Shown one piece after another: positions 55,954 through 64,000 of a stretch of DNA of 64,000 nucleotides. The stretch lies in the NCBI RefSeq assembly GCF_024347535.1, contig NZ_AP025497.1, positions 2,356,001 through 2,420,000 on the forward strand. Direction: 5' to 3'. Under the pieces are notes generated by a model that saw nothing but the letters and a program-made list of their open reading frames with translations, did no database searches and was not told the DNA's origin. Each line of letters starts with the position of its first letter. Within the stretch, counting starts at the first letter, position 1. The translations under genes were made by a program, and so were the position numbers. This stretch comes from Vibrio kanaloae. GTDB taxonomy: Bacteria > Pseudomonadota > Gammaproteobacteria > Enterobacterales > Vibrionaceae.

Positions 55954-56423
55954 TAGGAATCGATTTCAGAAAGAACGTTGATCATCTCAAGTGCGCTAAG
56001 TGCTGCTTCTGCACCTTTATTACCAGCCTTGGTCCCTGCGCGTTCAATAGCTTGATCGATCGTATCAACGGTAAGAACACCAAACGCAACTGGAAGAGAG
56101 TATTCCAGAGACACTTGTGCCAAACCTTTATTACATTCACTACAAACATAGTCAAAGTGAGGTGTACCACCACGGATAACTGTACCAAGAGATACAATCG
56201 CATCGAACTTACCTGTTTTTGCAACGCGCTGCGCTACCAGTGGAAGTTCAACTGCACCAGGGCAACGAACAACAGTAATGTTGTCTTCGCTTACTTGTCC
56301 GTGACGCTTTAAAGTATCGATTGCACCAGAAAGTAAACTTTCGTTAATAAAACTGTTGAAACGAGCAATAACGATAGCAATTTTTGCATTTGGCGCTGGG
56401 AAGCCACCCTCGATCACTTTCAT
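55953..56423 (-). CDS. ribH: 6,7-dimethyl-8-ribityllumazine synthase
   Basis: RibH makes lumazine, the riboflavin precursor, from the products of RibB and RibD; it usually forms a 60-mer or pentamer. The 156 residues have [27 protein letters not shown] and [14 protein letters not shown], the active-site regions. I use the ATG at 56423, which has AAAGGAAGG upstream; longer frames would add 44 residues with no family similarity. It precedes nusB with a 1-base overlap. Confidence 0.97.
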   Translation of the reverse strand: MKVIEGGFPAPNAKIAIVIARFNSFINESLLSGAIDTLKRHGQVSEDNITVVRCPGAVELPLVAQRVAKTGKFDAIVSLGTVIRGGTPHFDYVCSECNKGLAQVSLEYSLPVAFGVLTVDTIDQAIERAGTKAGNKGAEAALSALEMINVLSEIDS

Positions 56424-56702
56424 AAGCCTTCCTTTAACTATTTTCATAAAGTGAGAATCGCCGGATTCTAGCACAAAACTGTGAGCAATATCTAATGCTA
56501 ATTTAGAAGAACGGACACCTGGGATGTAAAGATGATAATGCAGTGTTGCTCCCATCCGTATAGGAACAACAAGTCGCCAAGCATCTGCATTTAACGCACG
56601 AAAAATTGAGCTTAGCGACTATACTCTTTTGGCTTAATTCGTTACCAAAAGATCAAGCAGAATCATCATTAATTTATGTGCTACAAACTGATAGGTAAGT
56701 GA

Positions 56703-57812
56703 CTACTCACAAACGTATTCAACAACATTAAGACCAAAACCACCCAATGCGTGATAACGCTTAGTGCTTGAAGAAAGCAGACGCATATCGTGCACACCTA
56801 AATCTTGAAGAATCTGAGAACCTACCCCAACACGGCGCGAAGTACCTTGCTTCTTCGCCATGGTTGGCTGCTCGTTCTTATCTTGTGCTTCGAATGTCTT
56901 CACTTTGTAAATCAAAGAATCAGACGACTCTTCATTACCAAGAATAACCAGCACCCCGCCTTCGTCACCAATGCGCTTCATCGCTTTATCTAACGACCAG
57001 CTGCGCTCAGTGCCACGGTCGGAATGAAGCAGATCGGTAAACGTATCATGCAGATGAACACGCACTAAAGGAGCGCCATCAGACAAGTCACCTTTTTGCA
57101 TTGCGTAGTGGATTTGGTTATCAATCGTATCGCGGTAAGTCACCAGCTCGAAATCACCAAACTCTGTTGGTAAATGACATTGGGCAACGCGCTCAATCGT
57201 TGTTTCTGTGTTGTTACGGTATTCGATCAAGTCAGCAATGGTACCTAGCTTGATGTCATGCTTGTCTGCAAACACTTCAAGATCAGGGCGACGAGCCATA
57301 GTGCCGTCGTCGTTTAGGATCTCAACAATAACCGAAGCTGGTTCACAGCCCGCTAGACGAGCTAAATCACAACCAGCTTCAGTGTGGCCAGCGCGCGTTA
57401 AAACGCCGCCTTCTTGTGCAGTCAGTGGGAAAATATGACCAGGTTGAACCAAGTCAGCCGCTTTGGCATCTCTGGCTACCGCAGCTTGAACCGTCACCGC
57501 GCGATCTGATGCAGAGATACCCGTCGTTACGCCCTCAGCCGCTTCAATCGAAACCGTAAAGTTGGTGGTATATTGTGCATTATTGTCTTGAACCATAGGT
57601 GCTAGCCCCATGCGACTTGAACGCTCTTTGGTCAGCGTTAAACAAATTAAGCCACGGCCATACATCGCCATGAAGTTAATCGCTTCTGGCGTCACATGTT
57701 CTGCTGCCATGATCAGATCGCCTTCATTCTCGCGATCTTCATCATCCATCAGGATAACCATTTTTCCTAGGCGAATGTCTTCAATAATTTCTTGAGGAGT
57801 ACTAATTGGCAT
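56703..57812 (-). CDS. ribB: DHBP synthase with degenerate RibA-like domain (RibBX type)
   Basis: RibB converts ribulose 5-phosphate to 3,4-dihydroxy-2-butanone 4-phosphate. The N-terminal domain (1-203) is intact: [19 protein letters not shown], metal- and substrate-binding acids, and [15 protein letters not shown]. The C-terminal domain (about 205-369) resembles RibA (GTP cyclohydrolase II) but the zinc-binding C-x10-C-x-C motif is missing; the segment reads [24 protein letters not shown] expect no GTP cyclohydrolase activity, so ribA must be elsewhere. Such RibBX proteins are known in proteobacteria. It lies between ribE and ribH. Confidence 0.93.
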   Translation of the reverse strand: MPISTPQEIIEDIRLGKMVILMDDEDRENEGDLIMAAEHVTPEAINFMAMYGRGLICLTLTKERSSRMGLAPMVQDNNAQYTTNFTVSIEAAEGVTTGISASDRAVTVQAAVARDAKAADLVQPGHIFPLTAQEGGVLTRAGHTEAGCDLARLAGCEPASVIVEILNDDGTMARRPDLEVFADKHDIKLGTIADLIEYRNNTETTIERVAQCHLPTEFGDFELVTYRDTIDNQIHYAMQKGDLSDGAPLVRVHLHDTFTDLLHSDRGTERSWSLDKAMKRIGDEGGVLVILGNEESSDSLIYKVKTFEAQDKNEQPTMAKKQGTSRRVGVGSQILQDLGVHDMRLLSSSTKRYHALGGFGLNVVEYVCE

Positions 57813-57920
57813 TGTTCTATATCCTTTGAAATGGTTCTGCTTCCTAGAACCGACACTATTTAAACCTGATGATATTGCTCTGATTTACAAAGCGGTATTT
57901 AGCGCGCTTTGTACAAACTT

Positions 57921-58577
57921 TTAAGCAAAACCATTCTGCTGTAAGAATTCCATCGTCAATCGAGATTCAGGCTCAGACTCTTGCTGTTGGCCTTGCAGTA
58001 GACGCTCCATGTAGCGCGCTAATACATCGACTTCTAGATTCACTTTACGACCGACATTGAACTGGTCGATGGTCGTTTCTGAAGAGGTATGAGGAACGAT
58101 AGTCAACTTAAAGGCATTCTTGCGTAAATCGTTCACAGTCAGGCTAATGCCATCAACCGTGACTGAACCTTTTTGAGCTACGTACTTTGCTATTTCAGCT
58201 GGCATTTCTACCCAAAGCTCAATCGCACGCCCTACTTGATTACGCTCAACAACCTCGCCCACACCATCAACGTGACCAGACACGATGTGTCCACCGAAAC
58301 GCGTGGTTGGTAACATTGCTTTCTCAAGGTTAACTTTATCGCCCGCTTGGTAATCGACAAAACCCGTTTTTTTCAGGGTTTCAAGCGAAAGGTCTGCACT
58401 GTAGCTGTGGTCGTTGCACTCAACAACCGTCAAACACACACCATTGGTTGCGATACTATCGCCTAACTGAACGTCAGCCATATCAAGCTTGCCAACATTA
58501 ACCGTTACGGTAATGTCTTCTCCGCGGGGAGTGATTGCACTCAATGTTCCGACGGCTTCTACAATTCCTGTAAACAT
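57921..58577 (-). CDS. ribE: Riboflavin synthase
   Basis: Riboflavin synthase (RibE, also called RibC) dismutates two lumazines to riboflavin. The 218 residues contain two similar beta-barrel lumazine-binding domains: MFTGIVEAVG at the start, GVCLTV and VSGHVDGVG repeat in part as VDGISLTVND and IVPHT. The trimeric enzyme is cytosolic. It lies between ribD and ribB. Confidence 0.97.
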   Translation of the reverse strand: MFTGIVEAVGTLSAITPRGEDITVTVNVGKLDMADVQLGDSIATNGVCLTVVECNDHSYSADLSLETLKKTGFVDYQAGDKVNLEKAMLPTTRFGGHIVSGHVDGVGEVVERNQVGRAIELWVEMPAEIAKYVAQKGSVTVDGISLTVNDLRKNAFKLTIVPHTSSETTIDQFNVGRKVNLEVDVLARYMERLLQGQQQESEPESRLTMEFLQQNGFA

Positions 58578-58623
58578 TTTAAAACTCTTTCTGTTGTCAA
58601 CGACACGTATGTAGTTAGGGTGA

Positions 58624-59757
58624 CTATTTCGAGAGTGGTTTCACCGCTCTTGGTTTAGTCATAATTGGTTTCGCGACGATGCGAATATCCACACCAACCT
58701 GTCGAACATCTTTAATTTCTAAGTCAATAACGTCAGACATTGAAGTGAGCCCTAATGCGCCCATCAAACCTCGTCCGTCACCGCCCATAAGTTTAGGTGC
58801 TAAATAGAGGATTAGCTCATCCACCAGCTGTTCTTCAATCAAGCTTTTTGCCAGTGTAGCGCCCGCTTCGACCCAAATATGGTCGATATGATTGGCAGGT
58901 AATTGACGCATCAGATCGTGCAAATCAAGCTGACCTGCATCTGTGGTTCCGACTTCAATATCAGCAGACGCTTCCGCTACTCTCAACACGGATGTTGGAG
59001 TCAGGAATAACTTGAGTTCAGGACGCAGTTGGTTTTGACGATCAAGAATTACGCGAATCGGCTGACGCAGCTCGTCTTCAGCGTAATGATCTTTGATACT
59101 GCTTGGCAACTCTGCCCAACGAACATTCAACGACGCGTTGTCTTCAATCACAGTCTGGCTGGTTGATAGCACCGCGCCTGATTTTGCTCGGTAGTTCTGA
59201 ACATCACGACGCGATTCTGGCGATGTGATCCACTGGCTTTGGCCATTTTCCAATGCCGTTTGCCCATCAAGGCTAGCGGCCATCTTTAACTGAACGAATG
59301 GCATGCCAGTTTGCATACGCTTGATAAATGCAGGATTCAAGTCGAGAGCGTCTTGCTCTAGCAAACCAATTTCAACCTCAATACCCGCATCGCGTAGCAT
59401 TTTGATACCACGACCTGCGACTTTTGGGTTTGGGTCCTGCATGGCACAAATCACTTTTGAAACTTGAGCCTTAATCAAACCTTCTGCACAAGGTGGCGTT
59501 CGACCATAGTGCGAACAAGGTTCTAGCGTGACATAAGCGGTCGCGCCTTTTGCCTTGTCACCCGCCATTCGCATAGCGTGCACTTCAGCATGAGGTTCGC
59601 CCGCTTTGGCATGAAAACCTTCACCGACGATCTGGCCGTCAGTTTGTACAATTACACAGCCCACATTCGGGTTGGGTGCCGTGGTATAAATGCCGCGCTT
59701 CGCTAATTGAATAGCACGCGACATCATTTTAAAATCTAGGGGAGTAAAAATCGGCAT
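58624..59757 (-). CDS. ribD: Riboflavin deaminase/reductase RibD
   Basis: RibD is bifunctional: the N-terminal deaminase (about 1-150) and C-terminal reductase (about 150-377) convert the GTP cyclohydrolase product to the ribityl pyrimidinedione. The zinc-binding HAEVHAM and PCSHYGRTPPC motifs are in the deaminase; VQLKMAASLDGQTAL starts the reductase. The start at 59757 (MPIFTPLDF) is kept though it lies 10 bases after the nrdR stop; MMSRAI, 10 residues in, is an alternative. It is the second gene of the operon after nrdR. Confidence 0.95.
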   Translation of the reverse strand: MPIFTPLDFKMMSRAIQLAKRGIYTTAPNPNVGCVIVQTDGQIVGEGFHAKAGEPHAEVHAMRMAGDKAKGATAYVTLEPCSHYGRTPPCAEGLIKAQVSKVICAMQDPNPKVAGRGIKMLRDAGIEVEIGLLEQDALDLNPAFIKRMQTGMPFVQLKMAASLDGQTALENGQSQWITSPESRRDVQNYRAKSGAVLSTSQTVIEDNASLNVRWAELPSSIKDHYAEDELRQPIRVILDRQNQLRPELKLFLTPTSVLRVAEASADIEVGTTDAGQLDLHDLMRQLPANHIDHIWVEAGATLAKSLIEEQLVDELILYLAPKLMGGDGRGLMGALGLTSMSDVIDLEIKDVRQVGVDIRIVAKPIMTKPRAVKPLSK

Positions 59758-59767
59758 GATTAAAGGG

Positions 59768-60217
59768 TTAGTCCTCTAATTTAGCGATTTCTTCGCCAAA
59801 CTCTCGGATGTCTTCAAAACTGCGGTAAACAGAGGCAAAACGGATGTACGCTACTTTATCCAGTTCTTTCAATTGGCCCATCACAAGATTACCAATCATC
59901 TCGCTTGGTACTTCACGCTCACCAGTTGCACGAAGTTGTGACTTAATCGTACTGATCGCAAGTTCAATCGCATCAGCACTCACTGGGCGCTTTTCTAGGG
60001 CGCGCTGTACACCACCCACCATTTTATCTTCATTAAATGGTTCGCGGTTTCCATTCGACTTTATGACTTTCGGCATCACAAGTTCTGCCGATTCGAACGT
60101 CGTAAAACGTTCACTACATGCAAGGCATTGACGGCGACGACGAACCTGATGGCCATCGGCTACCAGTCTTGAATCGATTACTTTAGTGTCGTTCTCTGAA
60201 CAAAAAGGACAATGCAT
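59768..60217 (-). CDS. nrdR: Transcriptional repressor NrdR
   Basis: NrdR represses ribonucleotide reductase genes. The 149 residues have an N-terminal zinc finger (C3, C6, C31, C34) and an ATP-cone domain ([21 protein letters not shown]). It is first in the nrdR-ribD-ribE-ribB-ribH-nusB-thiL-pgpA chain. The order nrdR-ribD and ribH-nusB is widespread; the upstream proA terminator separates it from proBA. Confidence 0.97.
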   Translation of the reverse strand: MHCPFCSENDTKVIDSRLVADGHQVRRRRQCLACSERFTTFESAELVMPKVIKSNGNREPFNEDKMVGGVQRALEKRPVSADAIELAISTIKSQLRATGEREVPSEMIGNLVMGQLKELDKVAYIRFASVYRSFEDIREFGEEIAKLED

Positions 60218-60269
60218 ATCACCTCCAAATAATTGAATATTAGTGTAACGGAATTGCCAAACGTTAGGA

Positions 60270-60297
60270 AAGAAAAAGGGCCAATTGAGGCCCTTTT
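60270..60297 (-). terminator. Terminator after proA
   Basis: AAAAGGGCC (60274-60282) pairs with GGCCCTTTT (60289-60297), followed by T residues on the minus strand. Confidence 0.9.
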
Positions 60298-60373
60298 GTG
60301 TGGTGATTCATTGATTATTGTTACTCGATAGCCATTTCAAAAATGAGCTGAAGAGTAAAATTAACGACCAGCG

Positions 60374-61624
60374 TTAACCACGAACTAAATAGTTCGCTTT
60401 ACCTACCCATTTGTAACTTGTTAGCTCTTCTAAGCCCATTGGGCCGCGAGCATGCAATTTCTGAGTAGATACAGCAACTTCAGCACCTAAACCAAACTGT
60501 GCGCCATCGGTAAATCGAGTTGATGCATTCACATACACAGCTGCCGAACCCACAGAGTTAATGAAACGCTCAGAGCTTTCTAGGCTATTGGTCATGATTG
60601 CGTCTGAGTGGCTCGCATTGTGTACGCGCATATGGTCAATCGCGTCTGCAACGTCCGCGACTACTTTCACGCCTAACGTGTAGCTTAGCCATTCAGTGTC
60701 AAAGTCTCCTTCAATTGCATCACGTTGGTCGTTAAAACTAGCCAGCATCGATTTTGCGCTAGCGTCGACAACTAATGTGACTTTGCCTGCTAAGCGCTGT
60801 GCTAGCTTAGCTAGGAAGGCTTCAGCAACCGCTTCATGTACTAGCAGTGTATCTAACGAGTTACACGCTGATGGGCGCTGAACTTTTGAGTTTTCGACAA
60901 CATCTACCGACTTTTTAAGGTCAGCACTTTCATCAACAAAAATATGACTGATACCGAAGCCGCCAATGATCACTGGAATGGTGCTGTTCTCTTTACACAT
61001 CTTGTGCAGGCTAGCACCACCACGAGGAATGATCATATCCACGTAGTCATCCAGTTTAAGCAACTGAGATACAAGTTCACGATCTGGTTTCTCGATGTAC
61101 TGAACAGAAGCAGCTGGAAGCTCCGCTTTCTCTAATGCAGACTGGATAACTTTAACCAGTTCCATGTTCGAGAAGAACGTCTCTTTACCACCACGTAAAA
61201 TGCTTGCGTTACCTGTCTTCAGACACAGAGCTGCAATATCGATGGTTACGTTCGGACGCGCTTCATAGATAACACCAACCACACCAAGTGGCACGCGGCG
61301 GCGAGACAGTGACATACCGTTTTCCAGTACCTTACTGTCAATTTCGCTGCCTACTGGGTCATTCAAGCTAATCACGTTACGCACATCATTAGCGATGCCG
61401 GTTAAGCGCTCTTCATTAAGAAGTAGACGATCAAGCAGTGCGTCGGTTAAACCCGCTTCGCGACCTAATTCGATATCTTTCGCGTTCGCTTCTAGAATCG
61501 TTGCAGCGTTTGCTTGTAACTCATCAGCGATGATCGCCAATGCCTTGTTCTTTTGCGCCGTTGATGCGGTCGCTAGGTGGAAAGCAGCGTCTTTTGCTGC
61601 GATACCCATGTTAGTTAAATCCAT
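60374..61624 (-). CDS. proA: Gamma-glutamyl phosphate reductase
   Basis: ProA reduces gamma-glutamyl phosphate to the semialdehyde in proline synthesis, with NADPH. The 416 residues match E. coli (417). The catalytic cysteine lies in [27 protein letters not shown] and [11 protein letters not shown] are cofactor regions. It follows proB with 91 bases between them. The ATG at 61624 has TAGGAGAG upstream. Confidence 0.97.
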   Translation of the reverse strand: MDLTNMGIAAKDAAFHLATASTAQKNKALAIIADELQANAATILEANAKDIELGREAGLTDALLDRLLLNEERLTGIANDVRNVISLNDPVGSEIDSKVLENGMSLSRRRVPLGVVGVIYEARPNVTIDIAALCLKTGNASILRGGKETFFSNMELVKVIQSALEKAELPAASVQYIEKPDRELVSQLLKLDDYVDMIIPRGGASLHKMCKENSTIPVIIGGFGISHIFVDESADLKKSVDVVENSKVQRPSACNSLDTLLVHEAVAEAFLAKLAQRLAGKVTLVVDASAKSMLASFNDQRDAIEGDFDTEWLSYTLGVKVVADVADAIDHMRVHNASHSDAIMTNSLESSERFINSVGSAAVYVNASTRFTDGAQFGLGAEVAVSTQKLHARGPMGLEELTSYKWVGKANYLVRG

Positions 61625-61715
61625 GTTTAACTCTCCTAAATTCAGTCTGTCGTTTGATGTAAAAAGGCGCTTTACGATTATACATATTCGCAGTGCATCG
61701 CCTTATCATCACGAG

Positions 61716-62855
61716 CTACTCTTGAATCACAACCAGGTCATCACGGTGAATGACCTCTGAACCATAGTCGTAACCAAGAATGTCACCAATATCTTTACTG
61801 TGCTTACCAGCTATTTTCGCTAGGTCTTGGCTCGAATAACTGGCGATGCCACGCGCAATCACTTTACTTTTTCTATCTGTGACTTGAGTGACTTCACCAC
61901 GAGAGAATTCGCCTTTAACTCGAACGACCCCTTTAGCCAACAAGCTACTGCCTTTAGTATGCACAGCATTGACTGCACCATCATCTACCACGATGTGACC
62001 AACAGAAGCAGGGCCAGCTAAAATCCAACGTTTACGGTTTTCAAGTGCTTCTGCTAAAGGCAAGAAACGGGTGCCTTGTGGGCTGTCACTCAATGAGTCG
62101 AACACCACATTTTCAGCACTGCCCGCCGCGATAATCACTTCAATCCCCGCACGACGAGCAATATCAGCCGCCTGCAGTTTGGTTGCCATTCCGCCAGTAC
62201 CCAACGTAGTTCCACTGCCGCCTGCGATCTTACGCAGTGTGTCATCAATCGTTTTTACTTCTTTGATGAGCTCTGCATTTGGATCTTTACGAGGGTCAGC
62301 TGTAAACAAACCTTTTTGGTCGGTTAGCAGCAAAAGCTTATCCGCACCGCATAAAATACCAACCAGTGCTGATAAGTTATCGTTATCACCCACTTTAATT
62401 TCGCTGGTCGCTACTGCGTCATTTTCATTAACCACGGGGATAATATCGTGGTCGACTAATGCATTAATCGTGTCCCGTGCATTTAGAAAACGCTCGCGAT
62501 CATCAAGATCAGCGCGAGTCAGCAGCATCTGGCCAATCTTAAGGCCATAAATAGCGAACAAAGACTCCCAAGCTTGAATCAACTGGCTTTGCCCAACGGC
62601 CGCCAGCAGCTGCTTGCTTGCCATTGAGTTGGGAAGTGCGGGGTAACCAAGGTGCTCACGCCCTGCCGCCATTGCGCCAGACGAAACCATAACCACTGAG
62701 TGGCCTTGTTTTTTTAATTCAGCACATTGACGAACCAGCTCAACCATGTGAGCACGATCTAATGCCAATGTTCCACCAGTTAAGACACTGGTACCCAGTT
62801 TAACAACGACAGTTTTACGCTGTGTTGTTGTCCCGCTTTGATGATTTATTGTCAT
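61716..62855 (-). CDS. proB: Glutamate 5-kinase
   Basis: ProB phosphorylates glutamate in the first step of proline synthesis and is feedback-inhibited by proline. The 379 residues have an amino-acid kinase domain ([43 protein letters not shown]) and a C-terminal PUA domain (from about 285). I use the ATG at 62855 (MTINHQSG); an upstream start adds 15 residues without a ribosome site. It begins the proB-proA operon. Confidence 0.95.
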   Translation of the reverse strand: MTINHQSGTTTQRKTVVVKLGTSVLTGGTLALDRAHMVELVRQCAELKKQGHSVVMVSSGAMAAGREHLGYPALPNSMASKQLLAAVGQSQLIQAWESLFAIYGLKIGQMLLTRADLDDRERFLNARDTINALVDHDIIPVVNENDAVATSEIKVGDNDNLSALVGILCGADKLLLLTDQKGLFTADPRKDPNAELIKEVKTIDDTLRKIAGGSGTTLGTGGMATKLQAADIARRAGIEVIIAAGSAENVVFDSLSDSPQGTRFLPLAEALENRKRWILAGPASVGHIVVDDGAVNAVHTKGSSLLAKGVVRVKGEFSRGEVTQVTDRKSKVIARGIASYSSQDLAKIAGKHSKDIGDILGYDYGSEVIHRDDLVVIQE

Positions 62856-62923
62856 GAAGTCTTTTATGGATAAAACAAATAAGAGGTGATGTTTTAGCAA
62901 TCAACAGGGGAATTCACAAGTAG

Positions 62924-62948
62924 AAAAGGTGCGAAATCGCACCTTTTT
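62924..62948 (-). terminator. Terminator after crl
   Basis: AAAAGGTGCGA (62924-62934) pairs with TCGCACCTTTT (62937-62947). A T run follows on the plus strand and a shorter one on the minus strand. It lies between crl and proB. Confidence 0.7.
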
Positions 62949-62976
62949 GCTCTATAGAGAAGACTAACCTTTAAAA

Positions 62977-63366
62977 TCAGATGAATTCGACAGACTCTTC
63001 GTCGAATTGAACGCTGATTTCAAATTTAGTTTGAAGTTCATCAACCAATTTTTTATGAAAGGCTACTTGGGTTCGAGAGACTTCGGTGACCGCTTTCTTA
63101 GGCAGTGGCAAAGAATCCCAATTACCATCAGTGTTGTATTTACCGATGTTGTATTTCGCCGAATATCCCTCTTCCGACTTATCTAGCTCCAACCACCAGC
63201 CCCAGAACTCACGTTCTTCTGGTGATTTTTTATCGTTCACACACACAGACAAGCAATCAAAAATATAGTGCCCTTCTTTTGATTGCGGCTCTCTTAGATA
63301 AGGGCCAATAGCCTTTAAAACATTAAGCAAACGATAGTGAGTAGGTTGTTGTGTCACTTCTGACAT
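62977..63366 (-). CDS. crl: Sigma factor-binding protein Crl
   Basis: Crl binds sigma S and favours its use by RNA polymerase. The 129 residues match E. coli (133); [17 protein letters not shown] and the [11 protein letters not shown] and [19 protein letters not shown] stretches are conserved. It lies between proB and frsA on the minus strand, as crl and frsA are neighbours in E. coli. Confidence 0.96.
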   Translation of the reverse strand: MSEVTQQPTHYRLLNVLKAIGPYLREPQSKEGHYIFDCLSVCVNDKKSPEEREFWGWWLELDKSEEGYSAKYNIGKYNTDGNWDSLPLPKKAVTEVSRTQVAFHKKLVDELQTKFEISVQFDEESVEFI

Positions 63367-63510
63367 ATTGAATCTCCATCTTCAATGTTAAGAATGACGT
63401 TACTCAGGTTTAAAGCAAACGGCTAAATAGCCTTTGATTTTATAAATAGTCACTGAGTATCAGGTACTTAATCTGTACACTTTTCATGCTTAACTAATTT
63501 CGGAGAAATG

Positions 63511-64000
63511 TCACCTAAATAATTCATCCTCAAGCCACTTTATCGCCAATTCGAGGGATTGCTCATAACCTTGTGTAATTGATTTAGTTTTAATTTTCTT
63601 CGCTTTACCGTAATCACTGTAAATAGCAACCAGTTGATTATCCGTATGTGGCGACACCGGGTCACCCTCCAAAGCCAATGCCAAAATAGGGACACTCGTC
63701 TTACTGTTAGATAACAAACCTTGAACTTTGAGCGACCACGCCATCAATTGTCCAGAAAGGCTATTGATATCCACCGCACCTTTACCAAGGCGAGAAGCCA
63801 ACACATCCAAATGCATTTTAGGCATCTGCTTTAACTTATCGGCATGAACAAAGATATCGTGGATTGGAGCACCTAAAGAGATACAAGCTTTAAGCTTGCG
63901 CTGTTCGATAAAAGATAGCCTCACCATTGCATTGCCACCAAAACGAAAACCAAATAACCCGACCTTATGATGATCCACCCACGGAATGTTAGGCAGTTCA
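63511..64000 (-). CDS. frsA: Esterase FrsA (5' part cut by window edge)
   Basis: FrsA (YafA) is an alpha/beta hydrolase that binds the unphosphorylated glucose IIA protein in E. coli and affects the balance of respiration and fermentation. The frame is open to the window edge; only the last 162 residues are visible of a family length of about 415. LPNIPWVDHHKVGLFGFRFGG is the nucleophile-elbow region of this family (first 20 residues LPNIPWVDHHKVGLFGFRFG), and MHLDVLASRLGKGAVD matches E. coli FrsA. It is upstream of crl on the same strand. Confidence 0.93.
   Translation of the reverse strand, partial: ELPNIPWVDHHKVGLFGFRFGGNAMVRLSFIEQRKLKACISLGAPIHDIFVHADKLKQMPKMHLDVLASRLGKGAVDINSLSGQLMAWSLKVQGLLSNSKTSVPILALALEGDPVSPHTDNQLVAIYSDYGKAKKIKTKSITQGYEQSLELAIKWLEDELFR

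Noticed and set aside
56424..58623. FMN riboswitch in the riboflavin genes
   Set aside because: I looked in the spacers of ribH, ribB and ribE and saw only simple hairpins, not the conserved RFN junction sequences.
1..64000. CRISPR array, tRNA or rRNA genes, insertion sequences, prophage or integron
   Set aside because: No regularly spaced repeats, cloverleaf sequences, transposase or integrase genes were seen.

Overview
The window looks like a chromosomal segment of a marine Vibrio, probably of the Splendidus clade. The evidence is the pomA/pomB sodium-type flagellar motor genes, the csrB and gcvB regulatory RNAs in Vibrio-like contexts, small Vibrio-type families (DUF3549, DUF3301, DUF3461, DUF4250) and a moderately AT-rich composition. 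I see no rRNA, tRNA, phage, integron, insertion sequence or CRISPR array. Almost everything is core housekeeping genome. The species is inferred, not shown.

Layout. 1-3000: tsf and rpsB (minus strand, tsf cut by the window edge), divergent from map. 3100-9000: glnD, a DUF3461 gene, truC-yqcC (minus), and a DUF3549/DUF3301 pair. 9005-9600: a CsrB-type RNA with about 25 GGA motifs, a UUCG-capped terminator, a promoter and an upstream GacA/VarA-type box. 9668-13000: a small coiled-coil protein whose 3' end is tandemly duplicated, yaiI, an AbgT-family transporter, and the zinc-independent ribosomal proteins L31B/L36B behind Fur/Zur-like operators. 13080-19265: trmO, proS, a DUF533 gene, yaeP, a DUF4250 gene, a lipoprotein, a tandem pair of structured repeats, and glyA with a PurR box. 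19613-23805: a YitT transporter, then a more AT-rich accessory patch with a ToxR/CadC-like regulator, an orphan type IV pilin, a lipoprotein and a small overlapping gene.

23906-33684: trehalose uptake (treR, treB, treC) and a LamB-like porin about 5 kb away that shares the same operator sequence, with mliC-like, gmhB and metNIQ (MetJ boxes) between them. 33957-46192: a DUF2310 gene, syd, queF, a TPR/degenerate-GGDEF membrane protein, a diguanylate cyclase, ppnN, xni, then rlmM-ygdD-hydrolase-gcvA on the minus strand with gcvB divergent. 46533-53403: thiI, pomB-pomA (minus), and xseB-ispA-dxs (plus). 53519-60217: a monooxygenase-like gene and the chain nrdR-ribD-ribE-ribB-ribH-nusB-thiL-pgpA (minus), in which the RibA half of RibBA has lost its zinc cysteines. 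60374-64000: proB-proA, crl and the 3' part of frsA (minus).

How the parts act together. Isoprenoid/thiamine precursors (dxs, ispA, thiI, thiL), riboflavin (ribD/E/B/H), proline (proBA), one-carbon metabolism (glyA, metNIQ, gcvA/gcvB) and trehalose use (treBC plus porin) are each grouped with recognisable control sites. Genes from at least two regions that are separate in E. coli (the tsf-rpsB-map-glnD/proS/metNIQ/crl-proBA set and the truC-yqcC-csrB-syd-queF-ppnN-xni-gcvA set) are interleaved here. I found no clear new multi-gene system. The candidates most worth a second look are the covarying repeat pair at 17742-18004, the regulator/pilin/lipoprotein patch, and the TPR-GGDEF/diguanylate cyclase pair.
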